A DNA stretch of 23,133 nucleotides. Source: Deltaproteobacteria bacterium (GTDB lineage: Bacteria > Desulfobacterota > Desulfarculia > Adiutricales > Adiutricaceae). The translations under genes were made by a program, and so were the position numbers. Position 1 is the first letter of the stretch. Each line of letters starts with the position of its first letter. The notes below the pieces were generated by a model. It worked only from the letters and a program-made list of their open reading frames with translations, was not told the origin of the DNA and did not search any database. Location: the NCBI GenBank assembly GCA_031288745.1, contig JAITQT010000159.1, positions 1 through 23,133 on the forward strand. Direction: 5' to 3'. Shown here piece after piece: positions 8,624 through 16,812 of this stretch.

Positions 8624-9139
8624 TTAAGTTATAGATATTTTTCTTTTGACGACAAAATAGCTTAGGAGGGTTAAATTAAGAATTAAACTCAAACCAAGTA
8701 TAACCTTCAAAGTCGAATGTCGGTTAACGCAATCAGAGGCGTTAGGTTGAAGCTGCGCTACTTGCGAAACGTTATTGCCCACCATCTTTTCGCTTTTTGA
8801 TATAAGGCCCTCTATTTGCCCCTTTGCCAGATGACCCTGCCCGTCGGTGGCTTCAAAGGACCAGACCCCGTTTAGGTCGGGCCTAAAACAAAAAAAGCCG
8901 TTCCTATCGGCGTTACCGGTTTGAAACTCGATCGCACTTTCATTGGGGGAGAAGATTTTTACTTTAGCGAAGGCCATAGGGGTTCCGTCGTCGTACTCTA
9001 AAAAAAAGGCTAAAAGAAGGCTATCATGCTCCTGACGCCATAACGTTCCGTGGGCTAAAGCCTCCATACAATATAAAAGAGAGACGAATAAAAAAACTAA
9101 CGTAGCCCACAAGATTCTTTCTTTACCTAAAAAGGACAT
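8624..9139 (-). CDS. NikL/DUF4198-like secreted, membrane-anchored protein
   Basis: A 171-residue protein with a signal peptide (about 1-29, ending EALA before HGT), an immunoglobulin-like or carboxypeptidase-regulatory-like domain (FLEYDDGTPMAFAKVKIFSP, then NADRNGFFCFRPDLNGVWSF and ATDGQGHLA) and one C-terminal transmembrane helix (about 143-165) followed by KRK. This layout resembles NikL-type components and DUF4198 proteins associated with nickel or cobalt uptake. If cleaved as predicted, the mature protein would begin with histidine, a potential metal ligand. AAGGAG lies 8 nt before the ATG and fixes the start. The gene stands alone between mobile-element debris and faces the TonB/FecBCD operon across the intron remnant. 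A role in metal handling with that operon is inference. Confidence 0.7.
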   Translation of the reverse strand: MSFLGKERILWATLVFLFVSLLYCMEALAHGTLWRQEHDSLLLAFFLEYDDGTPMAFAKVKIFSPNESAIEFQTGNADRNGFFCFRPDLNGVWSFEATDGQGHLAKGQIEGLISKSEKMVGNNVSQVAQLQPNASDCVNRHSTLKVILGLSLILNLTLLSYFVVKRKISIT

Positions 9140-9344
9140 ATCTAATTCTCCTTAAAATTTATGGCCAAAATTCTGATAAGAGGTAGGTTTGCTGTGAAAA
9201 TATTGTCAGAACGTTTCTGATACTGAATAAATCCTTGGATTGGAGCCCTAACATCGTAAATTTTTCATTTTTTTGTACTATAAACCAATGACGCTAAAAC
9301 AAGTAACGGTTGCTAGGCTGGTACTTCCCTCAACACTCCAGCTT

Positions 9345-9790
9345 ATACCATGCGGGTGTTGGCTAATATGACGTTCAAATTGGCCTCGTCAAGTTGGTTG
9401 AAGGCGGTCCGCCAACAGACTCCGTTGCTTTCCATGGCGATTTGCTCGACTTTAAGTTGAACTAACCAGTCGACCATCTCCTTGATGTTTTTCTAAAAGG
9501 TGCCAAACGTCCTAATTTCATAGCCGTCGGATTGGCCGGCTAGGCCAAACACATAACACACTATTGATCGAAGCGCAAAAACCTCTTAAAATCAAAATAG
9601 TCTAAAAAATTAACTAGTAATATGGCTATGTTACAAATTTAAGGGTGGATAAAAGGTGACTTTTTGCGCTGCGATCACTATTGAGTTCCTGTTGATATCA
9701 ATACCAGCAACGATATTGTAAAGCGGCGGCAAATCGTTTTTCTCACGCTCTTTATAAAGTTCGAGCCTCTCCAAAGGATTGCCTCTGGGG
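9345..9790 (-). pseudogene. IS110-family transposase remnant
   Basis: On the - strand an N-terminal IS110-type sequence is readable in broken frames. VAGIDINRNSIVIAAQ carries the first aspartate of the DEDD RuvC-like active site (about 9670-9720). Further on, IRTFGTF, a stop codon, and KNIKEMVDWLVQLKVEQIAM with NGVCWRTAFNQLDEANLNV (about 9350-9510) follow. An AT-rich insertion with stops separates the two blocks. The C-terminal serine domain is absent. Sequence around 9600-9690 is also found near 22330-22420, which marks a second remnant of a related element. Confidence 0.75.
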
Positions 9791-10190
9791 AAATTAAGGA
9801 CATTGCATGGCTAAAGTTTTAAACGTCCTCAATGGCCTGTTCCATAGTAAAAGTCTGTTCCTCTTGAGCATCGAGAGTTTCCATTAGAGGCTTTGTGGGT
9901 TCAAGAAGCTCTGAGAGGTTAATATACCCATGACCGAAAACATTTGCCGTTCCAGGGCACCTCCCGCCGCCATCTGCCTTTGAGGTCTAAAGTTGAAACC
10001 GGCCAATCATTTTGGTCGTCAGTATATTAAAACCGCCGGCTAACAAACCCTCGGACCTAGAGATCGGGTTTCATTGGTCGGGGTGGGCACAAGAACATGT
10101 GGAGTTCGTATTTAGTCACTAATCGCATTAACGTGCGCTTGGTGAACGTTTTTTAAGAACATAGTTTGGTTGTTTACAGAAAATTTTAAA
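9791..10190 (-). other. Unassigned decayed coding-like stretch
   Basis: The - strand of about 9815-9970 reads NLSELLEPTKPLMETLDAQE and continues EEQTFTMEQAIEDV before a stop. It looks like former protein sequence, but I could not place it in a family. It is upstream of the IS110 remnant on the same strand and may belong to the same or another insertion. No intact gene is supported. Confidence 0.35.
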
Positions 10191-10198
10191 ACTACATA

Positions 10199-10227
10199 TT
10201 GACAAATGTCGATGTGATTTGTAGAAT
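10199..10227 (+). promoter_or_regulatory. Sigma70-type promoter with candidate ArsR operator
   Basis: TTGACA (10199-10204, consensus) and TAGAAT (10222-10227, 5 of 6 matches) are separated by the ideal 17 bp. A dyad, CAAAT at 10203-10207 and ATTTG at 10217-10221, fills the spacer, where bound ArsR would block RNA polymerase. The TTG inside the -35 box opens a reading frame but is not the start of arsR. Confidence 0.75.
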
Positions 10228-10237
10228 AGAAATATCG

Positions 10238-10585
10238 ATGAATATAAATATGAAAGCGAGTACGGGGATGGATGATTTCAAAGCGAACGCGAAAGTGTTC
10301 AAAGCCTTCTGCGACGAAAATAGACTCCGTATCGTTTCACTTCTCAAAGGCGGTGAACAATGCGCCTGCGTACTTCTTGATGAATTAGAAATCTGTCAGT
10401 CCACGTTGTCCCACCACATGAAGATACTCTGCGACAGCGGCGTGGTCGTCGGTAGGAAGGAAGGTAAGTGGATATATTATTCCATCAGCCAAGAAGGAAG
10501 CCAATTCGCTCTCCGAACCCTAAGGGAACTCACGACGGTCACGCTAACGGGCAATCAAAAAAATATTAGTAGGTGCTGTGAATGA
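10238..10585 (+). CDS. arsR: ArsR-family arsenic-responsive repressor
   Basis: A 115-residue winged-helix repressor. The DNA-recognition helix is ICQSTLSHHMKIL (about 52-64), and the metal site is a CxC pair, C42 and C44 in EQCACVLL, matching the CxC site of arsenite-sensing ArsR proteins. The wing (RKEGKWIYYS, 73-82) is typical. The protein ends in CCE. The start is uncertain: ATG 10238 lies only 10 nt after the -10 box, implying a nearly leaderless message, while in-frame ATGs at 10250 and 10268 are alternatives with no strong ribosome site. Autorepression through the dyad in its own promoter is likely. It is followed 3' by a decayed stretch and an ACR3 permease, so an arsenic resistance operon is the probable original context. 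Confidence 0.88.
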   Translation: MNINMKASTGMDDFKANAKVFKAFCDENRLRIVSLLKGGEQCACVLLDELEICQSTLSHHMKILCDSGVVVGRKEGKWIYYSISQEGSQFALRTLRELTTVTLTGNQKNISRCCE

Positions 10586-11525
10586 GCCAGAATCAATACC
10601 GCACATCTGGCTATTGTCTCTATGGCAATAACGTGCAAAACACACCATACTTGCTTATCTTCAAAGACCGCCTTGGCTCCGTAAAAGTCCAGTTTAACGC
10701 TTGATGCATAGACTACTTAATTTAGCCACCGATTTAGATTTGGTAGGTGCGCCGGACGCCGAGTTGATTTGCTGGTCAACGCCAACCACAAGCTGACTTT
10801 CGACATGAGCAAAATAATCTTGTCGAGTTTGTCTGCTCCTGATTCTAGACACTAATTAAGTAAAAGTGTGGCCCTCGGTGGCCAAAAACATGTTTGGACC
10901 AGATGACGTTCGTCGCACTGGAGGCGCAGGGCTTACCAGCGTTGTCAGCCAAGGTAAATTATTATTTCCTCCGCTTGATGCGTCCGGTGTGAACGCTTTA
11001 AGCTAGTAACACCCGAAACCTGGGCAGTCGCATTTACTATGGAAAACCGCGTTGTTACGAAGTCGATTGAAATCAGCACTCCCGCGAAAAAGGTAGCAGC
11101 TCTGTTTGGCGTTCTGTTCCCGCTGAACCTCTCCTGAGCGTGTTAGTATGGGCTAAGCGACTTTATCGCTTTGACTGAAGTGAGGCTTATTGGCGTTTAC
11201 CTTACGTCTTTACTCCAGCCATTTGCGCAGCTTCAGGCGCTCGCGGTTATAGGCTTGCTGTTGGGTTTAGCTTAAGCGATACTCGCCCGTGGCGGTGGGG
11301 ATTGTTCCATCGGAGAGCGTTGTTGCCTCTATCAGGTATATACGTCTGTTAACGTTCAAATCGGCGTTCCTGCGACGGGGTTCTAAGTGGTTTTTGTCAA
11401 TGCGTTGCATATGTGTATCATTAATTGAGAGGAGAGTCTCCGTGCCCGTTACCACCGCCTTAATCTTGGCGATACTGATTCTAATTTAGGTCTTTGCTCC
11501 GGCGGCAAGTTTTTTTAGGGGGTAA
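10582..11525 (+). other. Decayed region between arsR and the arsenite permease
   Basis: An ATG at 10582 overlaps the arsR stop (ATGA), as expected for the next gene of an operon, but its frame closes after 40 codons. Coding-like fragments follow in shifting frames: LLNLATDLDLVGAPDAELIC (about 10707-10766), MFGPDDVRRTGGAGLTSVVS (about 10890-10949), AVAFTMENRVVTKSIEIST (about 11027-11084) and a hydrophobic IGVYLTSLLQPFAQLQALAV (about 11189-11248). I could not assign these to known ars genes. The stretch is best read as one or more broken genes. Confidence 0.45.
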
Positions 11526-11573
11526 GTTAAGGATAAAAACAAAGAAATTGGAATAGGGTTCTTTGAGCGTTAT

Positions 11574-12575
11574 TTGACCGTTTGGGTAATCCTTTGCATG
11601 GCAGTTGGCATCCTTATCGGGAAGTTCCTGCCAGGCATACCATCCGTGCTTGGGCGTTTTGAGTACGCCAAAGTCTCCATACCCGTCGCTGTGTTGATTT
11701 GGGTGATGATTTACCCGATGATGCTGAAAGTAGACTTCAACAGCATAAAAGATGTCGGACGGAATCCAAAGGGGCTGTTTGTCACATGGATCACCAACGG
11801 GCTGATAAAACCGTTCGCGATGTTTTGCATCGCTTGGTTTTTCTTTTATGTTGTCTTTGGCGGATTTATTATCCCAGAACACGCGAAAGATTACCTCGCA
11901 GGCGCGGTTCTTCTCGGAGCTGCGCCTTGCACTGCGATGGTATTTGTCTGGAGTCACCTGACAAATGGAAATGCTGCCTATACAGTGGTTCAGGTCGCTA
12001 CCAATGACCTTATCATTTTGGTGGCGTTCACTCCGATTGTCGCGTTCCTGCTGGGCGTAGGCGGTGTGGAGATTCCGTGGGACACCCTTATCTTGTCGGT
12101 CATACTGTTCGTCGTTATCTCGCTTGTGGTGGGCATAATCACTCGAAGTGCCGTAATAAAGCGCAAGGGTCTGGAATACTTCCAAAACGCATTCATACCG
12201 AAGTTTAGCAATATTACGGTCGTCGGTTTGCTTTTGACGCTCGTTATCATCTTCTCGTTTCAGGGTGACGTCATATTGGGCAACCCAGTTCATATCCTAC
12301 TTATTGCCACGCCGCTTATCCTGCAAACATTTCTGATATTCTTCATTGCCTATTTTGCATCAAAAGTGCTGAAACTGCCGCACGACATCGCCGCACCCGC
12401 CGCAATGATCGGTGCGTCAAATTTTTTTGAACTGGCTGTCGCCGTGGCAATTTCGTTATTCGGTGCCCAAAGCCCCGTGGCTTTGGTTACCATAGTCGGG
12501 GTGCTTGTGGAAGTGCCAGTAATGCTAACGCTTGTCCGAATTGCGAATGGAACAAAAGTGTGGTTTCCGAAATGA
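11574..12575 (+). CDS. acr3: ACR3-family arsenite efflux permease
   Basis: An inner-membrane permease with about ten hydrophobic helices that would expel arsenite using the proton gradient. The conserved helix with the essential cysteine is present (GAAPCTAMVFVWSHLTNGNA, cysteine at 119), as is the C-terminal VEVPVMLTLV motif with its acidic residue. No break occurs in the 334 codons. The start is odd. The family's N-terminal region continues in frame upstream to about 11526 (readable as IGFFERYLTVW), yet no ATG, GTG or TTG occurs there and the TTG at 11574 encodes an interior leucine. Translation may use a rare start (ATT 11547), or the start has been lost. Codon choice is plainer and more GC-neutral than in the neighbouring operons. 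Confidence 0.88.
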   Translation: MTVWVILCMAVGILIGKFLPGIPSVLGRFEYAKVSIPVAVLIWVMIYPMMLKVDFNSIKDVGRNPKGLFVTWITNGLIKPFAMFCIAWFFFYVVFGGFIIPEHAKDYLAGAVLLGAAPCTAMVFVWSHLTNGNAAYTVVQVATNDLIILVAFTPIVAFLLGVGGVEIPWDTLILSVILFVVISLVVGIITRSAVIKRKGLEYFQNAFIPKFSNITVVGLLLTLVIIFSFQGDVILGNPVHILLIATPLILQTFLIFFIAYFASKVLKLPHDIAAPAAMIGASNFFELAVAVAISLFGAQSPVALVTIVGVLVEVPVMLTLVRIANGTKVWFPK

Positions 12576-12590
12576 AATACGCATAAAGAA

Positions 12591-12783
12591 AAATTTTAAG
12601 TCGAATGAAAATTTACCGGTATCTGAAAAATTTTTTCTATAGCCGCTTCGGCGGCTAAACACGAAAGATAGGCAATAGTACAATAAATCCCGCGTATAGA
12701 GAATTATTGTACTCTTTTATCTCAGTGATTATAAGTTATTAATGATATATAGATTTAAACCAGGCCGAAAGTGTTGATATTTT
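12591..12783 (-). repeat. ~190-bp repeat, inverted partner of 21767-21960
   Basis: Near-identical to the reverse complement of 21767-21960; the middle third (12670-12770) differs by only a few bases. It contains two hairpins: TAGCCGC-TTCG-GCGGCTA at 12640-12657 (a UUCG tetraloop if transcribed left to right) and AGTACAATAA (12677-12686) pairing with TTATTGTACT (12704-12713), followed by T-rich sequence that could act as a terminator for acr3. No coding frame is conserved between copies. Confidence 0.88.
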
Positions 12784-12834
12784 GTAACCGTTTATCAGGT
12801 CTTTATTTTTCCCCATGTTGTGGCTAGTAGCGAC
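12784..12834 (-). repeat. Right-end fragment of the ~260-bp repeat (copy B)
   Basis: About 50 bp beginning GTAACCGTTTATCAGG and running to GGCTAGTAGCGAC match the right end of the dispersed repeat in reverse orientation. It abuts the ~190-bp repeat exactly as copy F does at 21766, so the two elements were duplicated together. Confidence 0.78.
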
Positions 12835-13542
12835 ATTAATAATTTTATTTAATTGTTTAACTATCTTAGAAATTATAAGTTATCTTTAATTGTTATTTAA
12901 AAGATATCTTTAGCCCTAAAAGTATAGCTATTTATAGCTAGTTTTATGTATTATGATAAATTATAAGCTTTTAAACAGTTATATTCCATATTATTATATT
13001 TATTTAATAATAATAGGTAAATTTACCTTCCATATTTAGTAATGTCGCCATAACGATCATAATATCTACATAAAATAATATCTTTTAATTACTCTATTTG
13101 ATAATATATTAATCTAATTTTTATTTGATATGCTAAATCACCTATATATATAATTAAATTATGTACTAATTAGTCTAATTCTCTTTATTTTTAATTTCAA
13201 TATATAATTGTTTTAAAGTTTATTTTATAGCTCTTTTTGTATTTATTTCTTTTTCTTTTTCTTTTTTTTTGTCTTGTTCGCTATATTTATCATTTATATA
13301 TTCATAAATTTTAATATTATAGTTATAATAATTTTTGATAGTCTTAAATCATTTAAATATTCAGATCTAATGCTCTAAAATGATCGCTGTTATCGTTGAC
13401 CAAAGGGCTTATTTAGCGCTTAACCAATAGACCTCGAATTAGCTTAGGGTCGAGATGGCCCTTTGTTTCCATGTCTGGCCGTCTCTTTTAGGCCCATAAG
13501 AAAGGGCCAAGTAAGCGCCAGAGGGGAGTGGAGGGCGCTAAT
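12835..13542. other. AT-rich spacer, no gene seen
   Basis: Bases 12835-13370 are extremely AT-rich with no credible frame. From about 13380 the composition becomes balanced and short coding-like scraps appear on the - strand (for example KGHLDPKLIRGLLVKR near 13430-13480), suggesting a decayed gene that I cannot name. Confidence 0.5.
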
Positions 13543-13761
13543 TTAAAGGATAACGCTTACGGTCGAGGACTTTTGGTTGAGGTATTCCACCTCTCCGCTT
13601 TGCGCCCGGTCGAGCCGCTCCTTAGGTGCCGGGGCCTGGGGCTGAGTTTTGTCGTTGTCTCCTGGAGAAGATTCAAAGGTGGCCTTTACCAGAGGATTAT
13701 TCTTTTTTTCAAATTCCTTCATCCGGTTGAGAAGACCTAAAAATTCGCTTAAAACTAGCAT
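13543..13761 (-). CDS. Small hypothetical protein
   Basis: A 72-residue frame whose ATG has an excellent ribosome site, AAGGAG at 13774-13769 with a 7-nt spacer, which is the main reason to accept it. The product begins MLVLSEFLGLLNRMKEFEKK and then becomes polar and proline-rich (TQPQAPAPKERLDRAQSGE). No signal peptide or known domain is evident. It may be the intact N-terminus of a larger gene whose remainder has decayed in 13380-13542. Function unknown. Confidence 0.42.
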   Translation of the reverse strand: MLVLSEFLGLLNRMKEFEKKNNPLVKATFESSPGDNDKTQPQAPAPKERLDRAQSGEVEYLNQKSSTVSVIL

Positions 13762-13852
13762 CTGGAGTCTCCTTAAGATTCCAAGGTGGAGGTTATAGAT
13801 TTACCTCTGCTAATCTTATCGGTTGATCTCATTAAATACTTTAGGCAAATTT

Positions 13853-14445
13853 CTAGCTATGAGAAAGATTTTTTAGGCGATGCTGTTCGGTGATGGACTG
13901 GGTGAGCCGGGTTATGATGGCTGGGGGCAATTCCCTTGTGGCGGGTGCCTTGACGTTCCTCTGCCATCTAGCTACACGATTGTAAGGGAACCAAGTTACA
14001 TAGGGAAACATCGTCAGGGTAATCAGGTCGTCGACCATCTCGGAGTTAATGCGGAAAACGGCTTCCAGATCCTGTCGGAGCCCGGTTTTCATAGCGATCT
14101 GATCTAACAACCAGATGTCGCCGTATAAGCGATTGTGTGATTCTCCCTCGTAGGCTGGTCTTCCCGGGCGTCGCAACCCGGTTAAATTGTTAGCCGCGCT
14201 AATGTCCCAATCATCTGGAAAGATGAGAAGAGCCCGTTCTTCTGGAGAAGCTAGCCAAAACAATTGGCTAGGAAAGAACTGCAGTTGCTCATCAACCGTA
14301 CCCCAGTGGAGATAGCGGTCTTCTTTTTACCAGTTTCCGGGGCCGTATAGGGTGCCGTGGTGCTAGCGTATGCGTAGCCTTTCGTGATATGTAGCCTTAC
14401 TCGGAACTGGGTTTGGGAGCTAAAGGTCTGCCCATAGACTCGAAG
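13853..14445 (-). pseudogene. IS4/IS1634-type transposase, frameshifted N-terminal fragment
   Basis: Two reading frames on the - strand make one protein start. First comes VYGQTFSSQTQFRVRLHITK and YAYASTTAPYTAPETGKKKT (about 14300-14440). After a frameshift near 14290-14300 follow WGTVDEQLQFFPSQLFWLAS and GRPAYEGESHNRLYGDIWLL, then DDLITLTMFPYVTW and ITRLTQSITEQHR. The pattern resembles the N-terminal region of IS4-superfamily (IS1634-like) transposases. No start codon is found for the first block, and the DDE catalytic core is missing. It is inactive. Confidence 0.65.
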
Positions 14446-14581
14446 CCCTCATCATTTTTTAGGTATATTCTACATTAAAATGAAGGAAAAACAAAGAAAT
14501 AAAAACGTAAAACGGTTGTAACAAAATGGTTTCTTGGTGATGCCAGGGTTTTATGTAAAATAAAATGTAAAACTCACGACA

Positions 14582-14611
14582 AAAAGGCACCCGAACCTTC
14601 GGGTGCCTTTT
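14582..14611 (-). terminator. Strong rho-independent terminator of the nitrogenase-like operon
   Basis: Nearly gapless hairpin: AAAAGGCACCCGAA (14582-14595) and TTCGGGTGCCTTTT (14598-14611). On the - strand the stem is followed by a run of five T, so it best serves the operon ending at 14898. The transcript would pass through repeat copy C first. It could also stop + strand transcription. Confidence 0.85.
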
Positions 14612-14628
14612 AAAGGATTAACTTAAAA

Positions 14629-14887
14629 GTGTCCGTTCACAAGTGTGAATGTTGCGGTGCCAAGCCTATTGAAAGGGACGACAAGTACCGCAACAATGTA
14701 GCTCCCTATAGGAGCTAAGTAATTTTAACCTCAATCTAAGCTAAAATATGTGGTTAGAGCACTAACCTAAGTAGAAACCTCAAAAGAACTAATGTTAAGA
14801 GCTTAAGGCGTATGCTAAAACTAAATTACAACTCGAAAGTCGATACCACCCGCAACGTTGGGAAAAAAGACGGGTAAACGGTTACAC
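14629..14887 (+). repeat. Dispersed structured repeat, copy C
   Basis: A full copy from GTGTCCGTTCAC to GGTTACAC, with imperfect terminal inverted repeats. Internal stems are TGTTGCGGT (14650-14658) with ACCGCAACA (14687-14695), and GCTCC (14701-14705) with GGAGC (14711-14715). It ends about 10 bp from the stop codon of the binding-protein gene and lies between that gene and its terminator, so it would form part of the operon's 3' UTR in antisense. Confidence 0.87.
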
Positions 14888-14897
14888 TTAAAACAAC

Positions 14898-15905
14898 TCA
14901 CTCCACGCTATCTGGCACGTCCTTAAGATTAGCGAAGGAATTTTTATGGAGTGCGTCGACGTCCACCTTGGCCCCTAGAACTCCAATATCCTTAAGCTCA
15001 GTGGCGGTAACCCCAAAGGCGTTATAGGCTCCAGAAACCGAGGGAATATACTTAAAAGTCTTAATGATAGAGCCGTTAAAATCGGCGTCTCCGGCCACGT
15101 ATTTCTTCTCAACTTGAATTTTGGCTGTCTCCTCGGGGTTCTTCTGAATCCAGGCGGCCGCCTTCTGCATAGCTCTGGTGTATTTGGCCGCCGAGTCGGG
15201 GTCGTCGTTCACTAATTTGGCACTAACGTAGGCCGCACAGCAGTACTGATTGGAAAATGGCTCATCTTTAGCAGAATCTAATAAAACTGTCAGTTTATTA
15301 TCCCTTGCGGCTAAAGAGGCCACCGGATCGTTAGCCGAGATAGCGTCGATAGCCCCTTTAGATAATGCTAGGGGTAGTTCGGCGTTGGAAAAGACCACGA
15401 ACTCAACCTCACTATCCTTATCACCCACCTTTACTCCCGCTTTGGCTAATCCTCTCCTAGCAAACATAATCGGGCTCGAGGTTAAGCTAGGCACGCCTAT
15501 ACGCTTTCCTTTAAGGTCGGCTACCGTCTTAATGCCCGAATCGGGTTTAACCAAAATCTTATCGCAGCCAGTGTGAAGACCGCTAGTAATCTTAATGGGT
15601 AATCCGTTGGAAAGAGGCTGGATTAAAGTGGCCAATAACCCAAAGCTTGCGTCTATCTTGTCGGCAGTGATGGCCTCAAAGTTAGTACCCGGGGCCAGCT
15701 TAATCAGCTCCACGTCTAGGCCCTCTTCCTTAAAAAAACCCTTTTCCGTCGCGATATGGATAGGGCCTTCGCATAAAGAGCCGCTATAGCCGGCCCTTAT
15801 CTTTTTAAATTCTTGCCCACTAGCAGAAACGGGGCTAAAGATTAGGCCTAATAAGGCGGCCAAGCCGAACAAGTTAATCATAGATAATAAGGTCTTTTTT
15901 TGCAT
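14898..15905 (-). CDS. NMT1/TauA-type ABC transporter substrate-binding protein
   Basis: A 335-residue periplasmic binding protein with a signal peptide (about 1-30, ending SASGQ). The mature start (KIRAGYSGSLCEGPIHIATE) and later segments (EGLDVELIKLAPG, VADLKGKRIGVPS) are typical of NMT1/TauA/SsuA proteins, which bind sulfonates, nitrate, pyrimidines or similar small molecules. Four cysteines are unusual for the family: SLCEG, TGCDK and the pair in QYCCAAY. They could shape the ligand site or bind a metal. AAGGAG sits 8 nt before the ATG. It is the last gene of the nitrogenase-like operon, 49 nt after the ATPase. The ligand is unknown; a substrate of the nitrogenase-like enzyme is the natural hypothesis. 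Confidence 0.88.
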   Translation of the reverse strand: MQKKTLLSMINLFGLAALLGLIFSPVSASGQEFKKIRAGYSGSLCEGPIHIATEKGFFKEEGLDVELIKLAPGTNFEAITADKIDASFGLLATLIQPLSNGLPIKITSGLHTGCDKILVKPDSGIKTVADLKGKRIGVPSLTSSPIMFARRGLAKAGVKVGDKDSEVEFVVFSNAELPLALSKGAIDAISANDPVASLAARDNKLTVLLDSAKDEPFSNQYCCAAYVSAKLVNDDPDSAAKYTRAMQKAAAWIQKNPEETAKIQVEKKYVAGDADFNGSIIKTFKYIPSVSGAYNAFGVTATELKDIGVLGAKVDVDALHKNSFANLKDVPDSVE

Positions 15906-15954
15906 TTTTTTTCTCCTTAAAATAAAACTTTAAGATAAATTAAAATAAAAGGTT

Positions 15955-16812
15955 TCAAATCTGATAAGGGGGTTCCTCAAAGTGACCGGCAAAGTGTAAG
16001 ATCTCTAGGATCTTACTTCTAAGACGTAAAAAATCGGGGGTGTTGCGAGCTCTGGGCCTGGCGAATGGGATGTCTATAATAGTCTCCACCCTCCCCGGCC
16101 CCGGAGTCATGACTACCGTGCGATCGGAGAGATAGACGGCCTCGTCGACGTCATGAGTGACCATTATCATGGTAATGCGCTTTTCGCTTCTAATACGCAA
16201 AATCTCGTCTTGCATGTTCATGCGGGTAAAGGCGTCTAAGGCCCCCAGGGGCTCGTCTAATAAAAGCACCCTTGGTTGGTTGATAAGGGCCCTAGCCAGA
16301 GAGGCCCTCTGGGCCATACCGCCGGAGAGATGATGAGGATAAACCCGGCCGAACTTGGCCAATCCCACCAAATCAAGATACTGAGCCACCAATTCTTTAT
16401 TAAGCTTATAAACACTCCTAGCCCTAAGGCCAAAGGCCACATTGTTGTGGATGTTTAACCAAGGAAATAAGTATGGGTTTTGGAAAACTAGGCCCCGTTC
16501 GGCGTCGGGGCGCTCGATAAGTTTACCGTCTAGGCGCAAAGAGCCCTCCGTTGCCCTTTCGAGCCCGGCCACTAACCTAAGAAGAGTTGATTTTCCGCAG
16601 CCCGAGGGGCCGATGAGAGAAACGAACTCCCCTGCGCCCACCTTAAGGCTCACGTTTTTTAGGGCCGTCACTTCCGAGCCGTCGGGGTGAGAAAAGATTT
16701 TAGTGACCCGCTCAGCTTCGATTACCCCGGAAGCCCTTTCCGAATCAGGCCCCAAAATCTCCGAAGGTGGCACCTGGTTTAAAGGTGCTGAAATTAGAGC
16801 CTCGCTTACCAT
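15955..16812 (-). CDS. TauB/SsuB-type ABC transporter ATP-binding protein
   Basis: A 285-residue ATPase with an N-terminal extension of about 30 residues. Walker A is GPSGCGKST (68-76), the Q-loop lies in VFQNPYLFPWLN, the signature is LSGGM (162-166), Walker B is VLLLDEP (182-188) and the switch histidine is in VTHD. FPWLN and the overall length place it in the nitrate/sulfonate/taurine group. Its ATG overlaps the permease stop by 7 nt (ATGGTAA), with an AAGGGA ribosome site upstream. It would energise the TauC-like permease encoded just before it. All motifs are intact. Confidence 0.93.
   Translation of the reverse strand: MVSEALISAPLNQVPPSEILGPDSERASGVIEAERVTKIFSHPDGSEVTALKNVSLKVGAGEFVSLIGPSGCGKSTLLRLVAGLERATEGSLRLDGKLIERPDAERGLVFQNPYLFPWLNIHNNVAFGLRARSVYKLNKELVAQYLDLVGLAKFGRVYPHHLSGGMAQRASLARALINQPRVLLLDEPLGALDAFTRMNMQDEILRIRSEKRITMIMVTHDVDEAVYLSDRTVVMTPGPGRVETIIDIPFARPRARNTPDFLRLRSKILEILHFAGHFEEPPYQI

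Noticed and set aside
10199..10237. TTG at 10199 as the arsR start
   Set aside because: This TTG is part of the TTGACA -35 box with a -10 box 17 bp downstream, so the region is promoter and not coding.
11481..12293. Long (270-codon) - strand frame
   Set aside because: It mirrors the codons of the ACR3 permease; the product is low-complexity, hydrophilic and unlike any family, while the + strand shows clear ACR3 motifs.
13528..13740. 70-codon + strand frame
   Set aside because: It overlaps the - strand frame 13543-13761, which has a strong ribosome site, and has none itself.
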